Positions 27,601 through 39,950 of a stretch of 64,000 nucleotides of DNA are shown one piece after another (within the stretch, counting starts at the first letter, position 1; every line of letters starts with the position of its first letter). A program made the position numbers and the translations under genes. The DNA is from Lamellibrachia columna (Eukaryota; Annelida; Polychaeta; Sabellida; Siboglinidae): positions 38,869,581 through 38,933,580 of the forward strand of contig OY759271.1 of assembly GCA_963662155.1 (NCBI GenBank). The letters are read 5' to 3'. The notes beneath the pieces were generated by a model. It was not told where the DNA came from, searched no databases, and worked only from the letters and a program-made list of their open reading frames with translations.

Positions 27601-30600
27601 TGGGCATGTCTAGAGATCGTAGTCTGTCTGGGTATGGTCTTCCTCGTATCTGAGTGTGGGCATGTCTAGAGATCGTAGTCTGTCTGGGTATGATCTTCCT
27701 CATATCTGAGTGTGGGCATGTCTACAGCTCGTAGTCTGTCTGGGTATGGTCTTCCTGATATCTGAGTGTGGGCATGTCTACAGCTCGTAGTCTGTCCGGG
27801 TATGGTCTTCCTCATATCTGAGTGTGGGCATGTCTAGAGATCGTAGTCGTTCTGGGTATGGTCTTCCTCATATCTGAGTGTGGGCATGTCTACAGTTCGT
27901 AGTCTGTCTGGGTATGGTCTTCCTCATATCTGAGTGTGGGCATGTCTAGAGATCGTAGTCTGTCTGGGTATGGTCTTCCTCATATCTGAGTGTGGGCATG
28001 TCTAGAGATCGTAGTCTGTCTGGGTATGGTCTTCCTCATATCTGAGTGTGGGCATGTCTACAGCTCGTAGTCTGTCCGGGTATGGTCTTCCTCATATCTG
28101 AGTGTGGGCATGTCTACAGCTTGTAGTCTGTCTGGGTATGGTCTTCCTCATATCTGAGTGTGGGCATGTCTACAGCTCGTAGTCTGTCTGGGTATGGTCT
28201 TCCTCATATCTGAGTGTGGGCATGTCTACAGCTCGTAGTCTGTCCGGGTATGGTCTTCCTCATATCTGAGTGTGGGCATGTCTACAGCTCATAGTCTGTC
28301 TGGGTATGGTCTTCCTCATATCTGAGTGTGGGCATGTCTAGAGATCGTAGTCTGTCTGGGTATGGTCTTCCTCGTATCTGAGTGTGGGCATGTCTACAGC
28401 TCGTAGTCTGTCCGGGTATGGTCTTCCTCATATCTGAGTGTGGGCATGTCTAGAGATCGTAGTCTGTCTGGGTATGGTCTTCCTCATATCTGAGTGTGGG
28501 CATGTCTACAGCTCGTAGTCTGTCCGGATATGGTCTTCCTCATATCTGAGTGTGGGCATGTCTACAGCTCGTAGTCTGTCCGGATATGGTCTTCCTCATA
28601 TCTGAATGTGGGCATGTCTACAGCTCGTAGTCTGTCCGGGTATGGTCTTCCTCATATCTGAGTGTGGGCATGTCTAGAGATCGTAGTCTGTCCGGGTATG
28701 GTCTTCCTCATATCTGAGTGTAGGCATGTCTACAGCTCGTAGTCTGTCCGGGTATGGTCTTCCTCATATCTGAGTGTGGGCATGTCTACAGCTCGTAGTC
28801 TGTCCGGGTATGGTCTTCCTCATATCTGAGTGTGGGCATGTCTAGAGATTGTAGTCTGTCTGGGTATGGTCTTCCTCATATCTGAGTGTGGGCATGTCTA
28901 CAGCTCGTCGTCTGTCTGGGTATGGTCTTCCTCATATCTGAGTGTGGGCATGTCTAGAGATCGTAGTCTGTCTGGGTATGGTCTTCCTCGTATCTGAGTG
29001 TGGGCATGTCTACAGCTCGTAGTCTGTCCGGGTATGGTCTTCCTCATATCTGAGTGTGGGCAAGTCTAGAGATCGTAGTCTGTCTGGGTATGGTCTTCCT
29101 CATATCTGAGTGTGGGCATGTCTAGAGATCGTAGTCTGCCCGGGTATGGTCTTCCTCATATCTGAGTGTGGGCATGTCTACAGCTCGTAGTCTGTCCGGG
29201 TATGGTCTTCCTCATATCTGAGTGTGGGCATGTCTACAGCTCGTAGTCTGTCCGGGTATGGTCTTCCTCATATCTGAGTGTGGGCATGTCTAGAGATCGT
29301 AGTCTGTCTGGGTATGGTCTTCCTCGTATCTGAGTGTGGGCATGTCTAGAGATCGTAGTCTGTCTGGGTATGGTCTTCCTCATATCTGAGTGTGGGCATG
29401 TCTACAGCTCGTAGTCTGTCTGGGTATGGTCTTCCTCATATCTGAGTGTGGGCATGTCTACAGCTCGTAGTCTGTCCGGGTATGGTCTTCCTCATATCTG
29501 AGTGTGGGCATGTCTAGAGATCGTAGTCTGTCTGGGTATGGTCTTCCTCATATCTGAGTGTGGGCATGTCTACAGCTCGTAGTCTGTCTGGGTATGGTCT
29601 TCCTCATATCTGAGTGTGGGCATGTCTAGAGATCGTAGTCTGTCTGGGTATGGTCTTCCTCATATCTGAGTGTGGGCATGTCTACAGCTCGTAGTCTGTC
29701 TGGGTATGGTCTTCCTCATATCTGAGTGTGGGCATGTCTAGAGATCGTAGTCTGTCTGGGTATGGTCTTCCTCGTATCTGAGTGTGGGCATGTCTACAGC
29801 TCGTAGTCTGTCCGGGTATGGTCTTCCTCATATCTGAGTGTGGGCATGTCTAGAGATCGTAGTCTGTCTGGGTATGGTCTTCCTCATATCTGAGTGTGGG
29901 CATGTCTAGAGATCGTAGTCTGTCTGGGTATGGTCTTCCTCATATCTGAGTGTGGGCATGTCTACAGCTCGTAGTCTGTCCGGGTATGGACTTCCTCATA
30001 TCTGAGTGTGGGCATGTCTACAGCTCGTAGTCTGTCCGGGTATGGTCTTCCTCATATCTGAGTGTGGGCATGTCTAGAGATCGTAGTCTGTCTGGGTATG
30101 GTCTTCCTCGTATCTGAGTGTGGGCATGTCTAGAGATCGTAGTCTGTCTGGGTATGGTCTTCCTCATATCTGAGTGTGGGCATGTCTACAGCTCGTAGTC
30201 TGTCCGGGTATGGACTTCCTCATATCTGAGTGTGGGCATGTCTACAGCTCGTAGTCTGTCCGGGTATGGTCTTCCTCATATCTGAGTGTGGGCATGTCTA
30301 GAGATCGTAGTCTGTCTGGGTATGGTCTTCCTCATATCTGAGTGTGGGCATGTCTACAGCTCGTAGTCTGTCCGGGTATGGTCTTCCTCATATCTGAGTG
30401 TGGGCATGTCTACAGCTCGTAGTCTGTCCGGGTATGGTCTCCCTCATATCTGAGTGTGGGCATGTCTAGAGATCGTAGTCTGTCTGGGTATGGTCTTCCT
30501 CGTATCTGAGTGTGGGCATGTCTAGAGATCGTAGTTTGTCTGGGTATGGTCTTCCTCATATCTGAGTGTGGGCATGTCTACAGCTCGTAGTCTGTCTGGG

Positions 30601-33600
30601 TATGGTCTTCCTCATATCTGAGTGTGGGCATGTCTACAGCTCGTAGTCTGTCCGGGTATGGTCTTCCTCATATCTGAGTGTGGGCATGTCTAGAGATCGT
30701 AGTCTGTCTGGGTATGGTCTTCCTCATATCTGAGTGTGGGCATGTCTACAGCTCGTAGTCTGTCTGGGTATGGTCTTCCTCATATCTGAGTGTGGGCATG
30801 TCTAGAGATCGTAGTCTGTCTGGGTATGGTCTTCCTCATATCTGAGTGTGGGCATGTCTACAGCTCGTAGTCTGTCCGGGTATGGTCTTCCTCATATCTG
30901 AGTGTGGGCATGTCTAGAGATCGTAGTCTGTCTGGGTATCGTCTTCCTCATATCTGAGTGTGGGCATATCTACAGCTCGTAGTCTGTCTGGGTTTGGTCT
31001 TCCTCATATCTGAGTGTGGGCATGTCTAGAGATCGTAGTCTGTCTGGGTATGGTCTTCCTCATATCTGAGTGTGGGCATGTCTACAGCTCGTAGTCTGTC
31101 TGGGTATGGTCTTCCTCATATCTGAGTGTGGGCATGTCTAGAGATCGTAGTCTGTCTGGGTATGGTCTTCCTCGTATCTGAGTGTGGGCATGTCTACAGC
31201 TCGTAGTCTGTCCGGGTATGGTCTTCCTCATATCTGAGTGTGGGCATGTCTAGATATCGTAGTCTGTCTGGGTATGGTCTTCCTCATATCTGAGTGTGGG
31301 CATGTCTAGAGATCGTAGTCTGTCTGGGTATGGTCTTCCTCATATCTGAGTGTGGGCATGTCTACAGCTCGTAGTCTGTCCGGGTATGGTCTTCCTCATA
31401 TCTGAGTGTGGGCATGTCTAGAGATTGTAGTCTGTCTGGGTATGTTCTTCCTCATATCTGAGTGTGGGCATGTCTAGAGATCGCAGTCTGTCTGGGTATG
31501 GTCTTCCTCATATCTGAGTGTGGGCATGTCTACAGCTCGTAGTCTGTCCGGGTATGGTCTTCCTCATATCTGAGTGTGGGCATGTCTAGAGATCGTAGTC
31601 TGTGTGGGTATGGTCTTCCTCATATCTGAGTGTGGGCATGTCTACAGCTCGTAGTCTGTCTGGGTATGGTCTTCCTCATATCTGAGTGTGGGCATGTCTA
31701 GAGATCGTAGTCTGTCTGGGTATGGTCTTCCTCGTATCTGAGTGTGGGCATGTCTACAGCTCGTAGTCTGTCCGGGTATGGTCTTCCTCATATCTGAGTG
31801 TGGGCAAGTCTAGAGATCGTAGTCTGTCTGGGTATGGTCTTCCTCATATCTGAGTGTGGGCATGTCTAGAGATCGTAGTCTGTCCGGGTATGGTCTTCCT
31901 CATATCTGAGTGTGGGCATGTCTACAGCTCGTAGTCTGTCCGGGTATGGTCTTCCTCATATCTGAGTGTGGGCATGTCTACAGCTCGTAGTCTGTCCGGG
32001 TATGGTCTTCCTCATATCTGAGTGTGGGCATGTCTAGAGATCGTAGTCTGTCTGGGTATGGTCTTCCTCGTATCTGAGTGTGGGCATGTCTAGAGATCGT
32101 AGTCTGTCTGGGTATGGTCTTCCTCATATCTGAGTGTGGGCATGTCTACAGCTCGTAGTCTGTCTGGGTATGGTCTTCCTCATATCTGAGTGTGGGCATG
32201 TCTACAGCTCGTAGTCTGTCCGGGTATGGTCTTCCTCATATCTGAGTGTGAGCATGTCTAGAGATCGTAGTCTGTCTGGGTATGGTCTTCCTCATATCTG
32301 AGTGTGGGCATGTCTACAGCTCGTAGTCTGTCTGGGTATGGTCTTCCTCATATCTGAGTGTGGGCATGTCTAGAGATCGTAGTCTGTCTGGGTATGGTCT
32401 TCCTCATATCTGAGTGTGGGCATGTCTACAGCTCGTAGTCTGTCTGGGTATGGTCTTCCTCATATCTGAGTGTGGGCATGTCTAGAGATCGTAGTCTGTC
32501 TGGGTATGGTCTTCCTCGTATCTGAGTGTGGGCATGTCTACAGCTCGTAGTCTGTCCGGGTATGGTCTTCCTCATATCTGAGTGTGGGCATGTCTAGAGA
32601 TCGTAGTCTGTCTGGGTATGGTCTTCCTCATATCTGAGTGTGGGCATGTCTAGAGATCGTAGTCTGTCTGGGTATGGTCTTCCTCATATCTGAGTGTGGG
32701 CATGTCTACAGCTCGTAGTCTGTCCGGGTATGGACTTCCTCATATCTGAGTGTGGGCATGTCTACAGCTCGTAGTCTGTCCGGGTATGGTCTTCCTCATA
32801 TCTGAGTGTGGGCATGTCTAGAGATCGTAGTCTGTCTGGGTATGGTCTTCCTCGTATCTGAGTGTGGGCATGTCTAGAGATCGTAGTCTGTCTGGGTATG
32901 GTCTTCCTCATATCTGAATGTGGGCATGTCTAGAGATCGTAGTCTGTCTGGGTATGGTCTTCCTCATATCTGAGTGTGGGCATGTCTACAGCTCGTAGTC
33001 TGTCTGGGTATGGTCTTCCTCATATCTGAGTGTGGGCATGTCTACAGCTCGTAGTCTGTCTGGGTATGGTCTTCCTCATATCTGAGTGTGGGCATGTCTA
33101 GAGATCGTAGTCTGTCTGGGTATGGTCTTCCTCATATCTGAGTGTGGGCATGTCTACAGCTCGTAGTCTGTCTGGGTATGGTCTTCCTCATATCTGAGTG
33201 TGGGCATGTCTAGAGATCGTAGTCTGTCTGGGTATGGTCTTCCTCATATCTGAGTGTGGGCATGTCTACAGCTCGTAGTCTGTCTGGGTATGGTCTTCCT
33301 CATATCTGAGTGTGGGCATGTCTAGAGATCGTAGTCTGTCTGGGTATGGTCTTCCTCGTATCTGAGTGTGGGCATGTCTACAGCTCGTAGTCTGTCCGGG
33401 TATGGTCTTCCTCATATCTGAGTGTGGGCATGTCTAGAGATCGTAGTCTGTCTGGGTATGGTCTTCCTCATATCTGAGTGTGGGCATGTCTAGAGATCGT
33501 AGTCTGTCTGGGTATGGTCTTCCTCATATCTGAGTGTGGGCATGTCTACAGCTCGTAGTCTGTCCGGGTATGGACTTCCTCATATCTGAGTGTGGGCATG

Positions 33601-36600
33601 TCTACAGCTCGTAGTCTGTCCGGGTATGGTCTTCCTCATATCTGAGTGTGGGCATGTCTAGAGATCGTAGTCTGTCTGGGTATGGTCTTCCTCGTATCTG
33701 AGTGTGGGCATGTCTAGAGATCGTAGTCTGTCTGGGTATGGTCTTCCTCATATCTGAATGTGGGCATGTCTAGAGATCGTAGTCTGTCTGGGTATGGTCT
33801 TCCTCATATCTGAGTGTGGGCATGTCTAGAGATCGTAGTCTGTCTGGGTATGGTCTTCCTCGTATCTGAGTGTGGGCATGTCTAGAGATCGTAGTCTGTC
33901 TGGGTATGGTCTTCCTCATATCTGAGTGTGGGCATGTCTAGAGATCGTAGTCTGTCTGGGTATGGTCTTCCTCATATCTGAATGTGGGCATGTCTAGAGA
34001 TCGTAGTCTGTCTGGGTATGGTCTTCCTCATATCTGAGTGTGGGCATGTCTAGAGATCGTAGTCTGTCTGGGTATGGTCTTCCTCGTATCTGAGTGTGGG
34101 CATGTCTAGAGACCGTAGTCTGTCTGGGTATGGTCTTCCTCGTATCTGAGTGTGGGCATGTCTACAGCTCGTAGTCTGTCCGGGTATGGACTTCCTCATA
34201 TCTGAGTGTGGGCATGTCTACAGCTCGTAGTCTGTCCGGGTATGGTCTTCCTCATATCTGAGTGTGGGCATGTCTAGAGATCGTAGTCTGTCTGGGTATG
34301 GTCTTCCTCATATCTGAGTGTGGGCATGTCTACAGCTCGTAGTCTGTCCGGGTATGGTCTTCCTCATATCTGAGTGTGGGCATGTCTACAGCTCGTAGTC
34401 TGTCCGGGTATGGTCTTCCTCATATCTGAGTGTGGGCATGTCTAGAGATCGTAGTCTGTCTGGGTATGGTCTTCCTCGTATCTGAGTGTGGGCATGTCTA
34501 GAGATCGTAGTCTGTCTGGGTATGGTCTTCCTCATATCTGAGTGTGGGCATGTCTACAGCTTGTAGTCTGTCTGGGTATGGTCTTCCTCATATCTGAGTG
34601 TGGGCATGTCTACAGCTCGTAGTCTGTCCGGGTATGGTCTTCCTCATATCTGAGTGTGGGCATGTCTAGAGATCGTAGTCTGTCTGGGTATGGTCTTCCT
34701 CATATCTGAGTGTGGGCATGTCTACAGCTCGTAGTCTGTCTGGGTATGGTCTTCCTCATATCTGAGTGTGGGCATGTCTAGAGATCGTAGTCTGTCTGGG
34801 TATGGTCTTCCTCATATCTGAGTGTGGGCATGTCTACAGCTCGTAGTCTGTCCGGGTATGGTCTTCCTCATATCTGAGTGTGGGCATGTCTAGAGATCGT
34901 AGTCTGTCTGGGTATCGTCTTCCTCATATCTGAGTGTGGGCATATCTACAGCTCGTAGTCTGTCTGGGTATGGTCTTCCTCATATCTGAGTGTGGGCATG
35001 TCTAGAGATCGTAGTCTGTCTGGGTATGGTCTTCCTCATATCTGAGTGTGGGCATGTCTACAGCTCGTAGTCTGTCTGGGTATGGTCTTCCTCATATCTG
35101 AGTGTGGGCATGTCTAGAGATCGTAGTCTGTCTGGGTATGGTCTTCCTCGTATCTGAGTGTGGGCATGTCTACAGCTCGTAGTCTGTCCGGGTATGGTCT
35201 TCCTCATATCTGAGTGTGGGCATGTCTAGATATCGTAGTCTGTCTGGGTATGGTCTTCCTCATATCTGAGTGTGGGCATGTCTAGAGATCGTAGTCTGTC
35301 TGGGTATGGTCTTCCTCATATCTGAGTGTGGGCATGTCTACAGCTCGTAGTCTGTCCGGGTATGGTCTTCCTCATATCTGAGTGTGGGCATGTCTAGAGA
35401 TTGTAGTCTGTCTGGGTATGGTCTTCCTCATATCTGAGTGTGGGCATGTCTAGAGATCGCAGTCTGTCTGGGTATGGTCTTCCTCATATCTGAGTGTGGG
35501 CATGTCTACAGCTCGTAGTCTGTCCGGGTATGGTCTTCCTCATATCTGAGTGTGGGCATGTCTAGAAATCGTAGTCTGTGTGGGTATGGTCTTCCTCATA
35601 TCTGAGTGTGGGCATGTCTACAGCTCGTAGTCTGTCTGGGTATGGTCTTCCTCATATCTGAGTGTGGGCATGTCTAGAGATCGTAGTCTGTCTGGGTATG
35701 GTCTTCCTCATATCTGAGTGTGGGCATGTCCACAGCTCGTAGTCTGTCTGGGTATGGTCTTCCTCATATCTGAGTGTGGGCATGTCTAGAGATCGTAGTA
35801 TGTCTGGGTATGGTCTTCCTCATATCTGAGTGTGGGCATGTCTACAGCTCGTAGTCTGTCTGGGTATGGTCTTCCTCGTATCTGAGTGTGGGCATGTCTA
35901 CAGCTCGTAGTCTGTCTGGGTATGGTCTTCCTCATATCTGAGTGTGGGCATGTCTAGAGATCGTAGTCTGTCTGGGTATGGTCTTCCTCGTATCTGAGTG
36001 TGGGCATGTCTACAGCTCGTAGTCTGTCCGGGTATGGTCTTCCTCGTATCTGAGTGTGGGCATGTCTACAGCTCGTAGTCTGTCTGGGTATGGTCTTCCT
36101 CATATCTGAGTGTGGGCATGTCTAGAGATCGTAGTCTGTCTGGGTATGGTCTTCCTCATATCTGAGTGTGGGCATGTCTACAGCTCGTAGTCTGTCCGGG
36201 TATGGTCTTCCTCATATCTGAGTGTGGGCATGTCTAGAGATCGTAGTCTGTCTGGGTATGGTCTTCCTCATATCTGAGTGTGGGCATGTCTAGAGATCGT
36301 AGTCTGTCTGGGTATGGTCTTCCTCATATCTGAGTGTGGGCATGTCTACAGCTCGTAGTCTGTCCGGGTATGGTCTTCCTCATATCTGAGTGTGGGCATG
36401 TCTAGAGATCGTAGTCTGTCTGGGTATGGTCTTCCTCATATCTGAGTGTGGGCATGTCTAGAGATCGTAGTCTGTCTGGGTATGGTCTTCCTCATATCTG
36501 AGTGTGGGCATGTCTAGAGATCGTAGTCTGTCTGGGTATGGTCTTCCTCATATCTGAGTGTGGGCATGTCTACAGCTCGTAGTCTGTCTGGGTATGGTCT

Positions 36601-37620
36601 TCCTCGTATCTGAGTGTGGGCATGTCTACAGCTCGTAGTCTGTCTGGGTATGGTCTTCCTCATATCTGAGTGTGGGCATGTCTACAGCTCGTAGTCTGTC
36701 TGGGTATGGTCTTCCTCGTATCTAAGTGTGGGCATGTCTACAGCTCGTAGTCTGTCTGGGTATGATCTTCCTCATATCTGAGTGTGGGCATGTCTACAGC
36801 TCGTAGTCTGTCCGGGTATGGTCTTCCTCATATCTGAGTGTGGGCATGTCTAGAGATCGTAGTCTGTCTGGGTATGGTCTTCCTCGTATCTGAGTGTGGG
36901 CATGTCTAGAGATCGTAGTCTGTCTGGGTATGATCTTCCTCATATCTGAGTGTGGGCATGTCTACAGCTCGTAGTCTGTCTGGGTATGGTCTTCCTGATA
37001 TCTGAGTGTGGGCATGTCTACAGCTCGTAGTCTGTCCGGGTATGGTCTTCCTCATATCTGAGTGTGGGCATGTCTAGAGATCGTAGTCGTTCTGGGTATG
37101 GTCTTCCTCATATCTGAGTGTGGGCATGTCTACAGTTCGTAGTCTGTCTGGGTATGGTCTTCCTCATATCTGAGTGTGGGCATGTCTAGAGATCGTAGTC
37201 TGTCTGGGTATGGTCTTCCTCATATCTGAGTGTGGGCATGTCTAGAGATCGTAGTCTGTCTGGGTATGGTCTTCCTCATATCTGAGTGTGGGCATGTCTA
37301 CAGCTCGTAGTCTGTCCGGGTATGGTCTTCCTCATATCTGAGTGTGGGCATGTCTACAGCTTGTAGTCTGTCTGGGTATGGTCTTCCTCATATCTGAGTG
37401 TGGGCATGTCTACAGCTCGTAGTCTGTCTGGGTATGGTCTTCCTCATATCTGAGTGTGGGCATGTCTACAGCTCGTAGTCTGTCCGGGTATGGTCTTCCT
37501 CATATCTGAGTGTGGGCATGTCTACAGCTCATAGTCTGTCTGGGTATGGTCTTCCTCATATCTGAGTGTGGGCATGTCTAGAGATCGTAGTCTGTCTGGG
37601 TATGGTCTTCCTCGTATCTG
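654..37620 (-). repeat. 56-bp satellite array, 660 units, derived from a CR1-like LINE ORF
   Basis: A continuous head-to-tail array of a 56-base unit. The edge heptamer GTATCTG at 654-660 and 37614-37620 is 36,960 bases apart, exactly 660 x 56. Two main unit classes differ at TACAGCTCGTAG versus TAGAGATCGTAG and often alternate. A second split is TCTGTCTGG versus TCTGTCCGG. Read on the minus strand, a unit encodes a peptide including RPYPDRLR and DMPTLRY, the conserved C-terminal segment of CR1-type LINE ORF2 (compare GDRLRALKLPSLYYRR in the LINE at 40,635-44,517). Because 56 is not a multiple of 3, the frame shifts every unit and no long frame survives. Rare variants recur at exact unit multiples, showing higher-order duplication. 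No gene lies inside. Confidence 0.97.
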
Positions 37621-38545
37621 CGATACCATCTTGCTTGCTCTCTCTTGTACTGCTTCCATCTGACATATCTGTGTACTGTTATGCGGCCCCCAGATGCATA
37701 TTCTAAATGCGTTTTCACCAATGACATATGTAGTAGTCTGAAGGTCACCACATTCAGGAACATAATTAACCGCTTTATCCATCCTGCAGTCATGTTCGCC
37801 TTTTTTGTTTTGTTCTCAATGTGGCTCTTGAATGATAGATTTCTGTCAATTTCCACTCCAAGATCCTTTTCACATTGTGAGTGCTGAACCATCATCCCTC
37901 CGACTGTATATTCATGCTGAGGATTTTCCATAGTAGCTCCGGTGTCCATATGTATTAGTTTATCAGGACGTAGCTGCATTAACCATTTATTACTCCAATC
38001 ATAAATGTTGTTTGGGTCATCTTGCGGGTGTTTCTTGTCTTCTACTCTGCTATCAATTTCCTTCCATACCTTGTTATCATCCACAAATAGGTGCGGGTAT
38101 GATTGTACAACTACATCTGGTAATATACATTAGGAATAAAAAAAGGGCCAAGAATGGTTCTTTGTGGTATTCCTGATACAATTATCTTTCCTTCTGGTAG
38201 TTCTACCAGTATCCTTTCTTGCTGCGTTCTACCTCTGAGGAAGCTTGCGAGTCACTCAATTATATCTTCAGTAAATCCACACGCCTTGAGTTTAGATATT
38301 AGTCTTTTGCTTAGTCAAATGTTTTCTTAAGATTCATATACACCACATCAACTACCGTTGTCCACTCATCGAGTACTTTGAGGAGCCTTAAGTACTGTCG
38401 ATCTGCCAGACATAACTCATATTGTTTATGATAGACCATTTTCAACATGTGTACCATTAGTTGTTTTCTCATTATAGATTCTAGAATATTACATAATATC
38501 TAAGTTAGGCTCACCGGTTGACAGTTACCTGGCATTGTTTTGTTT
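37621..38545 (-). pseudogene. CR1-like LINE ORF2 remnant (reverse transcriptase), right edge of satellite
   Basis: Minus-strand translation in several frames gives, in order, a thumb-proximal RT segment with FLRGRTQQ, SGIPQRTILGP (the SGxPQGSxLGP motif), IYDWSNKWLMQLRPDKL (W-x-x-x-W-x-M-x-F-N-x-x-K-C block), EKDLGVEIDRNLSF, then MEAVQERASKM at the satellite edge. The order matches CR1-type ORF2. Multiple stops and frameshifts, and loss of a recognisable FADD box, show it is dead. A frameshift near 37,690 moves to the frame that runs into the first satellite unit. Confidence 0.8.
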
Positions 38546-38560
38546 CCTGTTACGGCGCGC

Positions 38561-38790
38561 GGGACGAAAGGGCGGACAACGTGGGTAAGAATTATCAAGA
38601 ATTCATACTATCTCTGCGCTCCCTATTTACATGCGTTGTTATTGTGGTCGTTTCTTATTGAGCGTGTGTCTGTGCATTAATTGTGATTTATTTGATTAAC
38701 ATTTCAACCATAAAATACAGGCTAAATAACAAATATATATCTGTAGTTAGAATGTTACCGATCTATTAATTGTGCAGCAAATAATAATAT
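38561..38790 (+). repeat. Left terminal inverted repeat
   Basis: Starts GGGACGAAAGGGCGGACAAC and runs through a GTGCATTAATTGTGATTTATTT block. Its reverse complement appears at about 44,905-45,221. The match decays after the GTTACCGAT block. Confidence 0.65.
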
Positions 38791-39600
38791 GACAATTCTT
38801 GATTTGTTTTTATTGTTGTTATTTTTAGATTAATATGTAAAATTAGTCAGCAAACCACATGAATAATATCAAATAACTAACACATATTTTGTTGCAATGC
38901 TGGTAGTATATTTAATGAACACAAATTTAGTACATTTGTGTTTTTAACTGTAAGCAAAACATGGAAGTTATATCATCAAACAGCAATAAACAGTGTTAAC
39001 AAGTCTTCTCTTAGTAATTGTGTTCAATAACAATGGTGTCCCACGAAAAACGTTGCCGTTAGCAAAATGATTACATCAACCGACTTCAATCAATCGACTC
39101 ACACTGACAAATAAATTGAGCTAAAACCAAATACGTAGCAGTTACATTAAAGTGATCAAACACAGTTAAACGACTAACAAAGTCTCAAAATTCCTCACCT
39201 TACCATGTTGTAGTTGTGTTAAATAACAATGGTGTTCCGTGAAAAACTTTACCGTTAGCCAAGTTGTTATTTAGCCTTTATATTTTATAGTTGCTCAAAT
39301 GTTGTTTCTGGTTGTTTCCAGTACTCTGCAACGTTCCATTGATTGACTAGTCTGTATGTTGTGATTGCTTACAATTGTCTGGTGTTTCGAGGTCTCATTC
39401 CACTAGCCAGCCTTTTTCAGAACATTACTGCCAAGCCGACCTTTATATACTGGCATTGAGGGTGGTCACTGCCAGGGTGCATGTCGTCCTCAATAGTTAT
39501 GTTACGTCTTCAATTAAATGAGACACGACCGACATTAACGTGATCATCTGAGTCACGAAATATACACAGTCTCCAATGTTGAGAACCAGATTTTTACACC
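38791..39600. other. AT-rich interior of TIR element with an internal repeat
   Basis: No gene seen. A block of about 50 bases (ATAACAATGGTGT ... CCGTTAGC) occurs twice, near 39,027-39,065 and 39,222-39,260. The stretch at 39,250-39,310 (TTGTTATTTAGCC, TTTTATAGTTGCTCAAATG) is a diverged copy of the inner arm sequence. Confidence 0.45.
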
Positions 39601-39619
39601 AAACATACTCATGCCAGGT

Positions 39620-39690
39620 CGCGAGCTGCCCGGTCCGGGTCTTGAACTCTGAACTCTGTCGTGTAAAGCGGATGTGCTTAACGACTACAG
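39620..39690 (-). repeat. tRNA-like SINE remnant
   Basis: The minus strand reads TAGTCGTTAAGCAC (A-box and D-arm like) and, about 40 bases on, GAGTTCAAGACCC (B-box like). The spacing is close to that in tRNAs but no full cloverleaf is convincing. A decayed tRNA-derived SINE is the simplest reading. Confidence 0.3.
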
Positions 39691-39950
39691 GGGTAAGACC
39701 ACAGTTGACCTTCCTGTTTATTGTTTCATGTACATGATCTATGATTTATCAAGTGTCAAAATCGACCTATAATTAAATTATGTGACTGGTTTTCAGCTAA
39801 TAATACGGGCAAAGCATTGTTTAGACTTGGCTGTCAAACAAATAATAATGACTTGACAAGCAGGAGTGTTCCATAATGTGTCTACATATACACTGTGCCG
39901 CAACTTGATATAAAATTTGACACTTTCTCAAACAAAAAAATTCCCTATTT

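Noticed and set aside
654..37620. CRISPR array
   Set aside because: There are no unique spacers between repeats. The units are contiguous and the genome context is eukaryotic.
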